A stretch of 64,000 nucleotides of DNA. Origin: Proteiniphilum propionicum. Lineage in GTDB: Bacteria; Bacteroidota; Bacteroidia; Bacteroidales; Dysgonomonadaceae. Position 1 is the stretch's first letter. Every line of letters starts with the position of its first letter. Location of the stretch: positions 1,612,001 through 1,676,000 of the forward strand of contig NZ_CP073586.1 of the NCBI RefSeq assembly GCF_022267555.1. Direction: 5' to 3'. The position numbers and the translations under genes were made by a program. The notes beneath the pieces are model-generated. The model did no database searches. It was not told the origin of the DNA and saw only the letters and a program-made list of their open reading frames with translations. This document shows, in pieces, positions 8,819 to 17,969 of this stretch.

Positions 8819-8965
8819 ATGACAATCAAAAGCCTGACAAAAGAAGAAATCTTGTCTCAGATAAAGTATCTGGAAAAGAACATCTCAAACGGATCTGCTA
8901 CATATCGTACAAACAGATTGAACAGATTAAGAGTGTTGAAAGCCAGGTTGCGTTATGCAGGCTGA
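8819..8965 (+). CDS. Small basic protein, 48 residues, unknown function
   Basis: ATG 8819 follows a clear AAAGGAGA ribosome site, and the frame runs to TGA at 8963-8965. The product starts MTIKSLTKEEILSQIKYLEK and ends in an Arg-rich segment (RTNRLNRLRVLKARLRYAG). It is lysine/arginine-rich and predicted helical with no membrane segment, so it could bind nucleic acid or a ribosomal surface. It has its own promoter (8591-8620) and a terminator at 9063, making it a monocistronic unit. I do not recognise the family. Confidence 0.7.
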   Translation: MTIKSLTKEEILSQIKYLEKNISNGSATYRTNRLNRLRVLKARLRYAG

Positions 8966-9062
8966 GGAAAATGACTATTTTGTCTTAAGCTGAGTAATCC
9001 AAATGTGGATTACGAAAGCTTTATTTTAGAATTTTACTACACATTATTATATATCTACATCA

Positions 9063-9090
9063 AGCTGCCTTTTGGCGGCTTTTTTTATTT
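9063..9090 (+). terminator. Intrinsic terminator after the small gene
   Basis: AGCTGCC, a TTTT loop, GGCGGCT (one G-T pair), then a run of seven Ts. It lies 100 bases after the 48-residue gene and before the aminotransferase promoter. Confidence 0.85.
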
Positions 9091-9159
9091 TATATCTAAG
9101 AATAACCAAAAAAACTTGCCAATAATTTAGCACAAAGTGATTTTAATATTGTTTTTGTA

Positions 9160-9167
9160 TATCTTTG
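9160..9167 (+). promoter_or_regulatory. Bacteroidetes -7 box for the aminotransferase
   Basis: TATCTTTG 44 bases before the ATG at 9211. No good -33 TTG is visible at the standard distance. Confidence 0.6.
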
Positions 9168-9210
9168 TCTTGTAAATCTAACAAAAAGACTAAAAACATT
9201 GAAAATTATT

Positions 9211-10404
9211 ATGGAATTATTATCTGCCAGACTAGCTGCCTTGTCGCCGTCGGAGACTTTTGCGATGGCTCAGAAAAGCAATGAACTGAAAGCTCAGGGC
9301 ATTGATGTGATAAATATGAGTGTTGGTGAACCCGATTTTACCACTCCCGAGCATATAAAACAGGCAGCAAAAAAAGCTATCGATAATAATTTTTCATTCT
9401 ACTCTCCTGTGCCCGGTTTCCCTGATCTGAAGAAAGCAATTTGCGATAAACTGAAAAATGAGAATGGACTGGATTATAGCCCGGCCCAAATTGTTGTATC
9501 CTGCGGAGCTAAACAATCGATCTGTAACGTAATCCTCTCAATTGTTGATAAAGAGGAGGAGGTTATTATTCCAGCTCCTTTTTGGGTAAGTTATCCGGAA
9601 ATGGTGAAGTTGGCAGAAGGTAAATCTGTATTCGTTTATGCAGGGATCGATAAAGACTTTAAGATTACACCACAACAGTTGGAAGAAGCTATCACTCCCA
9701 AAACAAAAGCATTGATACTTTGTTCACCTTCAAATCCTACGGGAAGTGTTTATACCAAGCAGGAAATTAAAGCATTGTCTGATGTACTGGAAAAGCACAA
9801 GAACGTCTATGTAATTGCTGATGAGATCTATGAACATATCAATTATATCGGGAAACATGAGTCGATTGCTCAATTTGATTCAATCCGTGATCGTGTAGTT
9901 GTGGTGAACGGCGTATCAAAAGGGTATGCCATGACCGGTTGGCGTATAGGGTGGATAGCGGCTCCACAATGGATTGCTTCGGCATGCAGTATGTTACAGG
10001 GGCAATACACATCGGGAGCATCTTCAATCTCACAGAAAGCCGCTGAAGCAGCATATACCGGAGACCAGACCTGTGTGGATGAGATGAGAAAGGCGTTTGA
10101 AAGGCGAAGAAACCTTATTGTGGCCCTGCTTGAACAAATCGCGGGATTGAAGGTTAACAAACCTATGGGGGCATTTTATATTTTCCCCGAGTGCAGCAGT
10201 TACTTTGGTAAGTCTTATAATGGCAGAACCGTAAAAACTTCTTCCGATCTTGCTATGTACCTGCTTGAAGAGGCACACGTGGCGTGTGTTGGAGGGGATG
10301 CTTTCGGCGCTCCCGGATGTATTCGCTTATCGTATGCCATCTCCGACGAAAATATAACCAAGGCTGTTGCGCGGATTAAAGTGGCTTTGGAGAAACTATC
10401 CTGA
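9211..10404 (+). CDS. Pyridoxal-phosphate aminotransferase, class I (aspartate-type)
   Basis: A 397-residue enzyme of fold-type I; the ATG at 9211 (MELLSARLAALSPSETFAMA) matches the family N-terminus. Visible motifs are SVGEPDFTTP, CGAKQ in the PLP phosphate cup, LCSPSNPTGSVY, ADEIYEHI with the PLP-ring aspartate, the Schiff-base lysine in VNGVSKGYAMTGWRIGW, and the C-terminal carboxylate-binding arginine in CIRLSYA. It most likely transfers the amino group between aspartate (or an aromatic or branched donor) and 2-oxoglutarate in the cytoplasm. It is a single gene with its own promoter and terminator. Confidence 0.93.
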   Translation: MELLSARLAALSPSETFAMAQKSNELKAQGIDVINMSVGEPDFTTPEHIKQAAKKAIDNNFSFYSPVPGFPDLKKAICDKLKNENGLDYSPAQIVVSCGAKQSICNVILSIVDKEEEVIIPAPFWVSYPEMVKLAEGKSVFVYAGIDKDFKITPQQLEEAITPKTKALILCSPSNPTGSVYTKQEIKALSDVLEKHKNVYVIADEIYEHINYIGKHESIAQFDSIRDRVVVVNGVSKGYAMTGWRIGWIAAPQWIASACSMLQGQYTSGASSISQKAAEAAYTGDQTCVDEMRKAFERRRNLIVALLEQIAGLKVNKPMGAFYIFPECSSYFGKSYNGRTVKTSSDLAMYLLEEAHVACVGGDAFGAPGCIRLSYAISDENITKAVARIKVALEKLS

Positions 10405-10425
10405 CTATTCTCAGATGAAAAAAAT

Positions 10426-10462
10426 AAACCCTGCTTCCAGATGGAACCGGGGTTTGATTTTA
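10426..10462. terminator. Bidirectional terminator between convergent genes
   Basis: AAACCC..TTCC, loop AGAT, GGAACC..GGGTTT, flanked by A-rich sequence on one side and T-rich on the other. It separates the plus-strand aminotransferase from the minus-strand phosphohydrolase genes. Confidence 0.75.
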
Positions 10463-10483
10463 TTGGTATTTGGAGCACGTATG

Positions 10484-11335
10484 TCATAGTTTCGCCTCTA
10501 TCATTACCGGGAAATGATCCGACGGAAAACGCCCGTACTGTATATCATTGAGAGTACCATATTTTTTCACAGTGATACCGGGTGTAATCCAGATATAGTC
10601 TATACGTCCTTTCATGGGAGCATCAGGCTTGAAAGAGTTGAAGGTGCCGGTTGTACCATAGGGAGGCTGTTCGGTTACCAGAAACGCATCTTTCAGTTTC
10701 CCCGAGTCGTATATAATCTGGATAGGCTCATCTTCGGGGGTCGCGTTAAAGTCTCCTGTAACAAAAGCTGGTGTGCTGCCGGCTATCTTTCTGATTCTGT
10801 CTATCAGTAACAACGATGAGTTTTTACGTGCTTCCCTTCCCTGGTGATCGAAGTGTGAGTTGAATACCAGGAACTCTTTTCCCGATTTCAGGTCCCTGAA
10901 TTTTGCCCATGAACAGATGCGGTTGCAGCAGGTGGCATCCCACCCTTTACCCGGTACTTCAGGTTTTTCGGAAAACCAGAAATTGCCTTTATCCAACACT
11001 TCAAACCGTTTTTTCTTATATAGGATTGCAGAATGCTCACCTGAATCCTTTCCATCGTCACGCCCTGCACCTGCATAGGCGTATTCGTCCAACTCAACGA
11101 TATCATCGAGCTGATGTTTAAAACCTTCCTGTGTACCTACAATATCCATGTCGTAAAAGCGGATCAACCCTTTAACCATCTCCTTTCTGTTTGGCCATGC
11201 ATTCTCGCCGTCGCTGGGGGTGTCCATCCTCAGGTTGAAAGTGGCCACGTTTAGCGTTATCTTCTTTTTGTTTTGTGCCTGCAGAGATGCTAATGATACT
11301 GCTATAAGGCATATATATGCAAAGACTTTTCTCAT
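10484..11335 (-). CDS. Endonuclease/exonuclease/phosphatase family protein, secreted
   Basis: A 283-residue protein with a signal peptide (MRKVFAYICLIAVSLASLQA) and the EEP fold: NVATFNLRMD (metal ligand Asn), VGTQEG (catalytic Glu), FNSHFDHQG, TGDFNATPED (catalytic Asp/Asn) and the C-terminal RIDYIWITPG and SDHFPVM with the catalytic His. Enzymes of this type in Bacteroidetes are periplasmic metal-dependent phosphodiesterases or phosphatases acting on nucleic acids, phosphoinositides or sphingomyelin-like lipids; the substrate cannot be read here. It pairs with a second EEP gene 12 bases upstream, likely one operon. Confidence 0.88.
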   Translation of the reverse strand: MRKVFAYICLIAVSLASLQAQNKKKITLNVATFNLRMDTPSDGENAWPNRKEMVKGLIRFYDMDIVGTQEGFKHQLDDIVELDEYAYAGAGRDDGKDSGEHSAILYKKKRFEVLDKGNFWFSEKPEVPGKGWDATCCNRICSWAKFRDLKSGKEFLVFNSHFDHQGREARKNSSLLLIDRIRKIAGSTPAFVTGDFNATPEDEPIQIIYDSGKLKDAFLVTEQPPYGTTGTFNSFKPDAPMKGRIDYIWITPGITVKKYGTLNDIQYGRFPSDHFPVMIEAKL

Positions 11336-11347
11336 TTTTTGAAAGTT

Positions 11348-12124
11348 TTAATTGTTGTCCTTTACTGAAACTGTTACCCATAGCGGAAGGTGGTCTGAGG
11401 CCATTAACTCATTTTCCACTTTTGTCTCTAACACATTGAAAACAAATTTAGGGTTATTCTTCACCATCACATAGTCGATACATTTTTTAGGATTATTAGC
11501 AGGGATTGTAGGTTGTAATGTATCATTCAAAACAGACCACGCCTTTAATAATTCCTGAATTTCTTCAGAGCCGGGGACGGCATTCAGGTCGCCTGCAAGG
11601 AAGACCGGTTTTGACGTGTAATTTTTTATCAGTTCATTGATTACATCGACCGATACCATCCTGTCGGGCTGATTCAACGACCAGTGAGTGCAGCAGATCA
11701 CATAATCGGGCATTTCAACAAGCAGCAGGCTTCGCTGTTCTTCACTGCCGGGCAACAGGACTGCTTCTTTACGCAGGGGCTTTTCTTTTGTCAGTATGCC
11801 TATCCCGTAACCACCTCCCTGATAATCTATAGATTTATTATAGGTGGCAAACATCCCTGTGCGTTTGGCTAGCTCATCAAGGACAATAAAACCTCCGCTC
11901 CTTTGGGTTGCGCTGTCGAGCTCCTGAATTGCCGCACAATCGGCATCAATACGCTTGATTACTGATGCAACACGGTTGTAATCGGTTACTTCGTCCATGC
12001 CGCGGGCGTTGCGAACATTGTAAGATAGGATTTTGACTGTCTCGGTTTTATTGTTGTTCCGATTCGTCCCGCAGCAGATCATTACTGATATGGCAAGTAA
12101 TAGAAACAGGTTGATTTTATGCAT
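11348..12124 (-). CDS. Endonuclease/exonuclease/phosphatase family lipoprotein
   Basis: A 258-residue protein. The N-terminus (MHKINLFLLLAISVMICCGT) looks like a lipoprotein signal with Cys17 or Cys18 as the lipid site. EEP motifs follow: ILSYNVRNARG, CAAIQELDS (catalytic Glu), CCTHWSLN, LAGDLNAVPGSEE, KCIDYVMV and ASDHLPLWV. It is a paralogue of the next gene downstream but only distantly alike. The product is probably anchored to a membrane face, unlike its soluble partner, so the pair may work on the same phosphodiester substrate at two sites. Confidence 0.87.
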   Translation of the reverse strand: MHKINLFLLLAISVMICCGTNRNNNKTETVKILSYNVRNARGMDEVTDYNRVASVIKRIDADCAAIQELDSATQRSGGFIVLDELAKRTGMFATYNKSIDYQGGGYGIGILTKEKPLRKEAVLLPGSEEQRSLLLVEMPDYVICCTHWSLNQPDRMVSVDVINELIKNYTSKPVFLAGDLNAVPGSEEIQELLKAWSVLNDTLQPTIPANNPKKCIDYVMVKNNPKFVFNVLETKVENELMASDHLPLWVTVSVKDNN

Positions 12125-12269
12125 AAGATTTATTTTATAAAATCCAAAAATAGGAAAATTTTATTACAAAGAAAAGTTGATTGGTTCAAAGAGCTTAATT
12201 TTATGAGCAATGTTATAAAATTATTCGCTTCTAAATGTTATTGCAGAAGCACTAATACCAATAAATCAA

Positions 12270-12299
12270 TTGCCATTTCTCAATTTTTTGCTACCTTTG
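12270..12299 (+). promoter_or_regulatory. Promoter TTG-N19-TACCTTTG for ileS
   Basis: -33 TTG at 12270-12272 and -7 TACCTTTG at 12292-12299; the transcript would start about 30 bases before the ileS ATG. No T-box or other long leader is present. Confidence 0.72.
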
Positions 12300-12335
12300 C
12301 AAATTAATTTTCTATCAGGTATAAATTCATTGACA

Positions 12336-15300
12336 ATGAGTAAAAAATTTCCCGAATATAGCCATTTGGACCTTTCAGAAATAAACAGGGAGATGTTGGA
12401 AGTATGGGATGAGAAAGATGTTTTCAGGAAAAGTCTGGAAACACGTAAGGGACATCCCCAGTTCGTGTTTTATGAAGGGCCGCCGTCGGCAAACGGAATG
12501 CCTGGTATCCATCATGTGATTGCGCGAAGCATTAAAGATATTTTCTGTCGTTACAAAACAATGAAAGGCTATCTGGTAAACCGGAAAGCAGGGTGGGATA
12601 CTCATGGATTGCCTGTGGAGCTGGGCGTGGAGAAGTCTTTGGGAATAACCAAGGAAGATATCGGAAAAGAGATCTCGGTAGAGCAGTACAATTCGGCATG
12701 TCGTACCGAGGTTATGAAATATACCAAAGAGTGGGAAGACCTTACACGAAAAATGGGTTACTGGGTGGATATGACCGATCCCTACATCACTTACGATAAC
12801 CGCTATATAGAGACCCTGTGGTATCTTCTAAAAGAGTTGTATAAAAAAAATTATCTTTATAAAGGGTATACCATTCAGCCCTATTCGCCAGCAGCAGGAA
12901 CCGGACTGAGCACACATGAGCTTAATCAGCCCGGGTGTTACAAGGATGTGAAGGATACAACATGTACTGCGCAGTTTCTTATCAAGGATCCTCTCCCTGA
13001 GTGGACGGAATTTGGTGAGCCATTCTTTCTGGCATGGACAACAACACCTTGGACCTTGCCGTCGAATATGCTGCTTGCAGTAGGGAAGAATATTGAATAT
13101 GTGGCAGTACAGTCTTATAATCAGTACACAGGCAAGCCAATTACCGTTATACTTGCCAAAAACTTACTGAGCTTATACTTCCCTCCTAAAAATGAGGGGC
13201 TTCCGTTAGATAGTTACAAACCCGGGGACAAGAATATTCCTTTCAGGGTTATTGACAAGGTTTGGGAAGGTTCCAAGCTGGAGGGAATACGCTATGAGCA
13301 ACTGATCCCTTGGGTGAAAGTGACTGATGAAGCGTTTAAGGTGGTTACCGGTGATTTTGTAACCACAGAAGACGGAACGGGCATCGTGCATATTGCTCCC
13401 ACCTTTGGTGCTGATGACGCAAGAGTTGGCAAGGAGAACAATATACCGGGATTACTGCTTACCGATAAAGAGGGCAACCTTCGCCCCATGGTTGACCTGA
13501 CAGGGAAGTTTTTCCGGCTCGAAGAGCTTGATCAGCTGTTTGTAAAGAACAATATTAACGAAGGGCTTTACAGGGAGTATGCAGGACGTTATGTGAAAAA
13601 TGAGTACGATGACTCTCTAACTGAAGATGATGCTACCCTTGATGTTGATCTCTCGGTAATGCTTAAACAGCAGAACCGTGCGTTTCGAATAGAGAAACAG
13701 GTGCATAATTATCCTCACTGCTGGCGTACGGATAAGCCTGTTTTGTACTATCCGCTTGACAGCTGGTTTATACGTACTACCGCATGTCGCGACACTATGA
13801 TAGAGCTTAATAACACCATCAACTGGAAGCCCCAGTCAACTGGGACCGGACGTTTCGGGAAGTGGTTGGAAAATCTGCAGGACTGGAATCTGAGTCGGAG
13901 CCGCTACTGGGGAACACCTTTACCTATATGGCGTACCGAAGACGGCAAAGAGGAGAAATGTATCGGTTCGGTAAAGGAGCTTTTCGAAGAAATGCAGAAG
14001 TCGATAGATGCCGGCATAATGAATGAGCTCCCATGGAAAGGGCTGAATCTGAAAGAGTATAAAGAGCTGGCGTATGATAAAATTGACCTGCACCGTCCGT
14101 ATGTTGACAATATAGTTTTGGTTTCCGAAAGTGGCCGGCCAATGAAGCGGGAGCTTGACCTAATTGATGTGTGGTTCGACAGTGGTGCGATGCCGTTCGC
14201 TCAGGTATTTTATCCGCATATTCCGGATGAGGAATTCCGGAAAGTATATCCGGCCGATTTTATTGCTGAAGGAGTGGATCAGACACGTGGCTGGTTTTAT
14301 ACCCTTCATGCCATCTCTTCTATGGTTATGGGGAGCGTTGCATTTAAAAATGTGATTTCCAATGGGCTGGTACTCGACAAGAACGGCAATAAGATGTCAA
14401 AACGTCTTGGCAATGCCGTTGATCCTTTCGAAACCATTGAGAAGTACGGATCCGATCCGTTGCGCTGGTATATGATTACCAATGCTGCTCCGTGGGATAA
14501 TCTGAAGTTCGATATAGAGGGTGTGGAAGAGGCAAGGCGAAAGTTCTTCGGGACACTGTACAATACCTATTCCTTTTTCGTTTTATATGCCAATGTAGAT
14601 GATTTCAGGGACCAGTATCCGCAGATAGATATAGAAAAACGTCCAGAGATAGATCGTTGGATAATTTCACTGCTGAATTCTCTGGTAAAGGAGGTTGATC
14701 AGGGGTATTGCTCGTATGAGCCAACCAAAGCCGGCCGAGCAATTTCAGATTTTGTGAACGATAATCTCAGCAACTGGTACGTGCGCCTGAACCGGAAACG
14801 TTTCTGGGGAGGAGAGATGACAAATGACAAGCTTTCTGCATATCAAACGCTTTACCAATGTCTGATAACTGTGGCAAAGCTGATGGCACCCATAGCACCA
14901 TTTTATGCCGATAAATTGTACCTCGACCTGATTTCAGCTACTGATTGCAATAAAATTGAGTCGGTACACCTTGCCGATTTCCCGCAGTGTGATGATTCGC
15001 TGATTGACAAAGCACTTGAAGAGCAGATGTATTTAGCTCAGGCAGCATCTTCTATTGTGCTTGCATTGCGTAGGAAAGTGAATATTAAAGTGCGTCAGCC
15101 GCTCTCTAAAATATTGATTCCTGTAGAGGATGAGGAACAGAAAAAGTATATCAGGGCAGTTGAACCTCTCATCCTAAGCGAAGTTAATGTAAAGGAAATC
15201 AAGTTTGTAGATTCTGCAAATGAGATGCTGGTAAAACGTGTAAAGCCCGACTTTAAAAAACTTGGACCGCGATACGGAAAAATAATGAAACAGCTGGCGG

Positions 15301-15752
15301 TAAAAATTCAGGAACTTAATAACAGTGATATTCGTGAACTGGAAAAAAACGGTTCATTAATGATAAATGTTGACGGGCAAAATGTTGTTGTTTGTCAGGA
15401 TGATGTTGAAATTATTTCCGAAGATATTCCCGGATGGCTGGTAGCCAACGAGGGGCGACTAACTGTTGCGTTGGATATTACGCTCACTGAAGACCTCCGC
15501 AATGAGGGCCTCGCGCGGGAGCTGGTGAATAGAATACAAAACCTACGTAAAGCGAAGAATTTTGAAATTACCGATAGGATCATAATTAAAGTTTCAGCCA
15601 ATCCGGTATTTGATGAAGCCATAAAAGACTATGACGGATACATTAAAAATCAGGTACTGGCCGATGATATTTTTATCGTTGATAATCATCTGGAGGATGA
15701 AATAGAGATTGATGAATACTCTTTGACCATAAGCATACATAAAAACTGTTGA
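12336..15752 (+). CDS. ileS: Isoleucyl-tRNA synthetase
   Basis: A 1138-residue class I synthetase that charges tRNA-Ile. The start MSKKFPEYSHLDLSEINREM (ATG 12336) fits the family; an in-frame ATG at 12270 overlaps the promoter and is unlikely. The HIGH-type motif is GIHHVIAR near residue 57, and the KMSKS-type motif is NKMSKRLGN near residue 686. The CP1 editing domain has TTPWTLPSN and the DWNLSRSRYWGTPLPIW segment follows. The C-terminal tRNA-binding region is of the long (type 2, eukaryote-like) class. IleRS enzymes of this class are often the mupirocin-tolerant form; that is an inference from the architecture only. Confidence 0.97.
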   Translation: MSKKFPEYSHLDLSEINREMLEVWDEKDVFRKSLETRKGHPQFVFYEGPPSANGMPGIHHVIARSIKDIFCRYKTMKGYLVNRKAGWDTHGLPVELGVEKSLGITKEDIGKEISVEQYNSACRTEVMKYTKEWEDLTRKMGYWVDMTDPYITYDNRYIETLWYLLKELYKKNYLYKGYTIQPYSPAAGTGLSTHELNQPGCYKDVKDTTCTAQFLIKDPLPEWTEFGEPFFLAWTTTPWTLPSNMLLAVGKNIEYVAVQSYNQYTGKPITVILAKNLLSLYFPPKNEGLPLDSYKPGDKNIPFRVIDKVWEGSKLEGIRYEQLIPWVKVTDEAFKVVTGDFVTTEDGTGIVHIAPTFGADDARVGKENNIPGLLLTDKEGNLRPMVDLTGKFFRLEELDQLFVKNNINEGLYREYAGRYVKNEYDDSLTEDDATLDVDLSVMLKQQNRAFRIEKQVHNYPHCWRTDKPVLYYPLDSWFIRTTACRDTMIELNNTINWKPQSTGTGRFGKWLENLQDWNLSRSRYWGTPLPIWRTEDGKEEKCIGSVKELFEEMQKSIDAGIMNELPWKGLNLKEYKELAYDKIDLHRPYVDNIVLVSESGRPMKRELDLIDVWFDSGAMPFAQVFYPHIPDEEFRKVYPADFIAEGVDQTRGWFYTLHAISSMVMGSVAFKNVISNGLVLDKNGNKMSKRLGNAVDPFETIEKYGSDPLRWYMITNAAPWDNLKFDIEGVEEARRKFFGTLYNTYSFFVLYANVDDFRDQYPQIDIEKRPEIDRWIISLLNSLVKEVDQGYCSYEPTKAGRAISDFVNDNLSNWYVRLNRKRFWGGEMTNDKLSAYQTLYQCLITVAKLMAPIAPFYADKLYLDLISATDCNKIESVHLADFPQCDDSLIDKALEEQMYLAQAASSIVLALRRKVNIKVRQPLSKILIPVEDEEQKKYIRAVEPLILSEVNVKEIKFVDSANEMLVKRVKPDFKKLGPRYGKIMKQLAVKIQELNNSDIRELEKNGSLMINVDGQNVVVCQDDVEIISEDIPGWLVANEGRLTVALDITLTEDLRNEGLARELVNRIQNLRKAKNFEITDRIIIKVSANPVFDEAIKDYDGYIKNQVLADDIFIVDNHLEDEIEIDEYSLTISIHKNC

Positions 15753-15779
15753 GAATTATCTGTTTTATATGTATATTTG
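15749..15779 (+). promoter_or_regulatory. Promoter TTG-N20-TATATTTG
   Basis: TTG 15749-15751 overlaps the ileS stop and the -7 box is at 15772-15779. It serves the DksA/TraR-like gene at 15872, leaving a leader of about 85 bases. Confidence 0.65.
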
Positions 15780-15871
15780 TGCAAGAATTTACAAGTGAAC
15801 AAAATATAACGGCGGTTGTTGTAGTTAAACTCTGATTCCAATAAGAGACACAGCCATAAACATCAATTATT

Positions 15872-16252
15872 ATGAGCGAGAAGACAAAATATTCGGAAGA
15901 GGAATTGGAAGAATTCCGTGCAATCATTAACGAGAAATTACAGGTAGCACGACAGGAATATGAAAATTATCGTGCGGCTGTAACTAATACCGACGGTAAC
16001 GATACGGTAGATACATCACCAACTTATAAGGTGTTGGAGGAGGGGGCTTCAACGCTCTCGAAAGAGGAAGCAGGCAGGCTGGCTCAACGTCAGATGAAAT
16101 TCATCCAGAATTTGCAGGCAGCTCTGGTGCGTATAGAAAATGGCACATACGGAATCTGCCGTGAGACCGGTAAGTTGATCCCAAAAGAGCGTCTTCGCGC
16201 AGTACCTCATGCCACGTTGAGCATAGAGGCCAAATCAAAGAAGAAGAAATAA
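15872..16252 (+). CDS. DksA/TraR-family RNA polymerase-binding regulator
   Basis: A 126-residue protein with an N-terminal coiled coil (KYSEEELEEFRAIINEKLQV) and a C-terminal zinc-finger fold segment (NGTYGICRETGKLIPKERLR). Family members enter the RNA polymerase secondary channel and modulate initiation, often with ppGpp. Only one of the four zinc-ligating cysteines is kept (GIC), so the finger is degenerate and probably metal-free, as in other Bacteroidetes homologues. The tail is lysine-rich (AKSKKKK). lspA follows in the same direction after 93 bases, which suggests a shared transcript. Confidence 0.88.
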   Translation: MSEKTKYSEEELEEFRAIINEKLQVARQEYENYRAAVTNTDGNDTVDTSPTYKVLEEGASTLSKEEAGRLAQRQMKFIQNLQAALVRIENGTYGICRETGKLIPKERLRAVPHATLSIEAKSKKKK

Positions 16253-16345
16253 CAGCTCGATAATGAAGATATTATTGGTGTCGGCAGTTTCAGAAGAGAT
16301 TGGGCTATTTTCCATTAATTTATTAAATGCCCGTAAATTTACTTT

Positions 16346-17023
16346 ATGAAAAGTAGTACAAAAAAGGCATGGACAGCACTATTGGTTGTTGTTTTAGTCC
16401 TTCTCGCAGACCAGCTTTCCAAAATATGGGTAAAGACACATATGGGGCTTAATGATACCATTGACATTACCGAATGGTTTAAAATCTATTTCGTAGAGAA
16501 CAATGGGATGGCTTTCGGTATCGAAGCCGGTGGAAAACTATTCCTTTCACTTTTCAGGATTATTGCAGTTATATTTATAATTGTATTTCTTTCGAGACTT
16601 ATAAAAGAGAATTACAAAACCGGTTTTATTGCATGTATTGCGCTAGTTCTGGCCGGTGCGTCGGGTAATATCATAGACAGTCTGTTCTATGGGGTTATTT
16701 TCGAATCGAGTTATCCCGGACATGTGGCTTCGTTTGTACCATGGGGAGAAGGCTATTCGTCACTACTTCACGGTAAGGTGGTTGATATGCTATATTTCCC
16801 CCTGTTTAGTGGCACTTTCCCCGGTTGGGTCCCAATTGTCGGGGGAGAAGATTTTCTCTTTTTCAGGTTTATTTTCAATATTGCTGATTCGGCCATCACG
16901 GTAGGTGTTATTCTGATTCTACTTTTCTACAGAAGAACGCTGTCATACGCATTACTGTCGAAAAATGAACGTGAAAAAATCGATAAAAAGCAACAGGAAA
17001 AAGGAAGTACAGGTGAAATGTAG
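16346..17023 (+). CDS. lspA: Lipoprotein signal peptidase (signal peptidase II)
   Basis: A 225-residue inner-membrane aspartyl protease that removes signal peptides from prolipoproteins. It has four membrane helices; the conserved motifs are VENNGMAFG, GNIIDSLFYG with the first catalytic Asp, and FNIADSAITVG with the second. A Bacteroidetes-type insertion is present between the two motifs (VPWGEGYSSLLHGKVVDMLY). The C-terminal tail is basic. The start of the following lipoprotein gene lies inside its last codons, so the two are translationally coupled, which makes sense for an enzyme and one of its substrates. Confidence 0.95.
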   Translation: MKSSTKKAWTALLVVVLVLLADQLSKIWVKTHMGLNDTIDITEWFKIYFVENNGMAFGIEAGGKLFLSLFRIIAVIFIIVFLSRLIKENYKTGFIACIALVLAGASGNIIDSLFYGVIFESSYPGHVASFVPWGEGYSSLLHGKVVDMLYFPLFSGTFPGWVPIVGGEDFLFFRFIFNIADSAITVGVILILLFYRRTLSYALLSKNEREKIDKKQQEKGSTGEM

Positions 17024-17870
17024 GTTCGTCCAATATCTTTTTTTATTCACGGTAGTGGCTGGAATAATCTCATCCTGCCAGAACCGGCCGGGAGAAGTCT
17101 TGAACCGGAAGCAGATGGAACGACTGATGTACGATGTGTATGTTGCTGAAGCAACCATGGAAAACGATTATCAGAATTTTGACACCCCTGAGAAGAAGGA
17201 GGCTTACATCCGGAGAGTATTCAAGGCTCATAAAACAACTCAGGATCAATGGGATACATCGTTGTCGTGGTATTCTGACAGGATTGATATCTATCTGAAG
17301 ATGAACGACTCGGTGAAAGCACGCATACAGAGGGATCGTCAAAAGGTTGATGCTGAAGTGGCCCGTCAATATGCACTTCAAAATACAGACCCCGCCTATC
17401 TTTCTCCATCTTTTATTCCCTCTTTCTACCAGTTCTCAAAAACAGACATGGGTAGAGGCTTCAGGTTCAAACTTGATTCTGTTGAAATTTTCTCCAAAAT
17501 TACCGAAGATCATTTCTCGTTCACATTTAGTGTTACAGGCATCCCTCCTGTGTTCACTTCCCCTTTTGCATCGCTTATAATTATGGACTACCGGGATACA
17601 ACAATTTATCTATCTCAGCAGATCAAAGAGAACATAATGTATAATTTCCCCGTAAATAAATATATTGATGGGGATACACTTTCACAAATAGCAGGTTTTG
17701 TTCATCTACAAGATTCAACCAGTATTAACCGTAACATCCAGCTATACAATATTTCCCTGGGGAACATGCAAAAAAAACTAGCTGTTGCCGATTCCACGGT
17801 TGATATTCCGGTACATGTGAACAGAGAATTGATTAAAATGGATAGTGACAAAAAAATCGAAAAACCATAA
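16965..17870 (+). CDS. DUF4296 lipoprotein
   Basis: A lipoprotein with the DUF4296 domain (NRKQMERLMYDVYVAEATME, then DQWDTSLSWYSDRIDIYLKM), found almost only in Bacteroidetes next to lspA, and of unknown function. The ATG at 16965 gives 301 residues but puts the lipobox Cys (VVAGIISSC) at position 38; a GTG at 17013, six bases after AGGAAG, would give a normal signal with Cys22 and only 11 bases of overlap with lspA. I think the GTG is at least as likely. The C-terminal half is predicted beta-rich. Confidence 0.83.
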   Translation: MNVKKSIKSNRKKEVQVKCRFVQYLFLFTVVAGIISSCQNRPGEVLNRKQMERLMYDVYVAEATMENDYQNFDTPEKKEAYIRRVFKAHKTTQDQWDTSLSWYSDRIDIYLKMNDSVKARIQRDRQKVDAEVARQYALQNTDPAYLSPSFIPSFYQFSKTDMGRGFRFKLDSVEIFSKITEDHFSFTFSVTGIPPVFTSPFASLIIMDYRDTTIYLSQQIKENIMYNFPVNKYIDGDTLSQIAGFVHLQDSTSINRNIQLYNISLGNMQKKLAVADSTVDIPVHVNRELIKMDSDKKIEKP

Positions 17871-17969
17871 AATAATGATCTGCTTTTTGACAAATCACTA
17901 TATTTGCCGGGTGCAATTCACAAAAAAACTATAAGTTTTAATATTTAATTTAATATAACTTTACATCAG

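Noticed and set aside
9130-9160. Riboswitch upstream of the aminotransferase
   Set aside because: The leader from the -7 box to the ATG is only about 35 bases, too short for a riboswitch.
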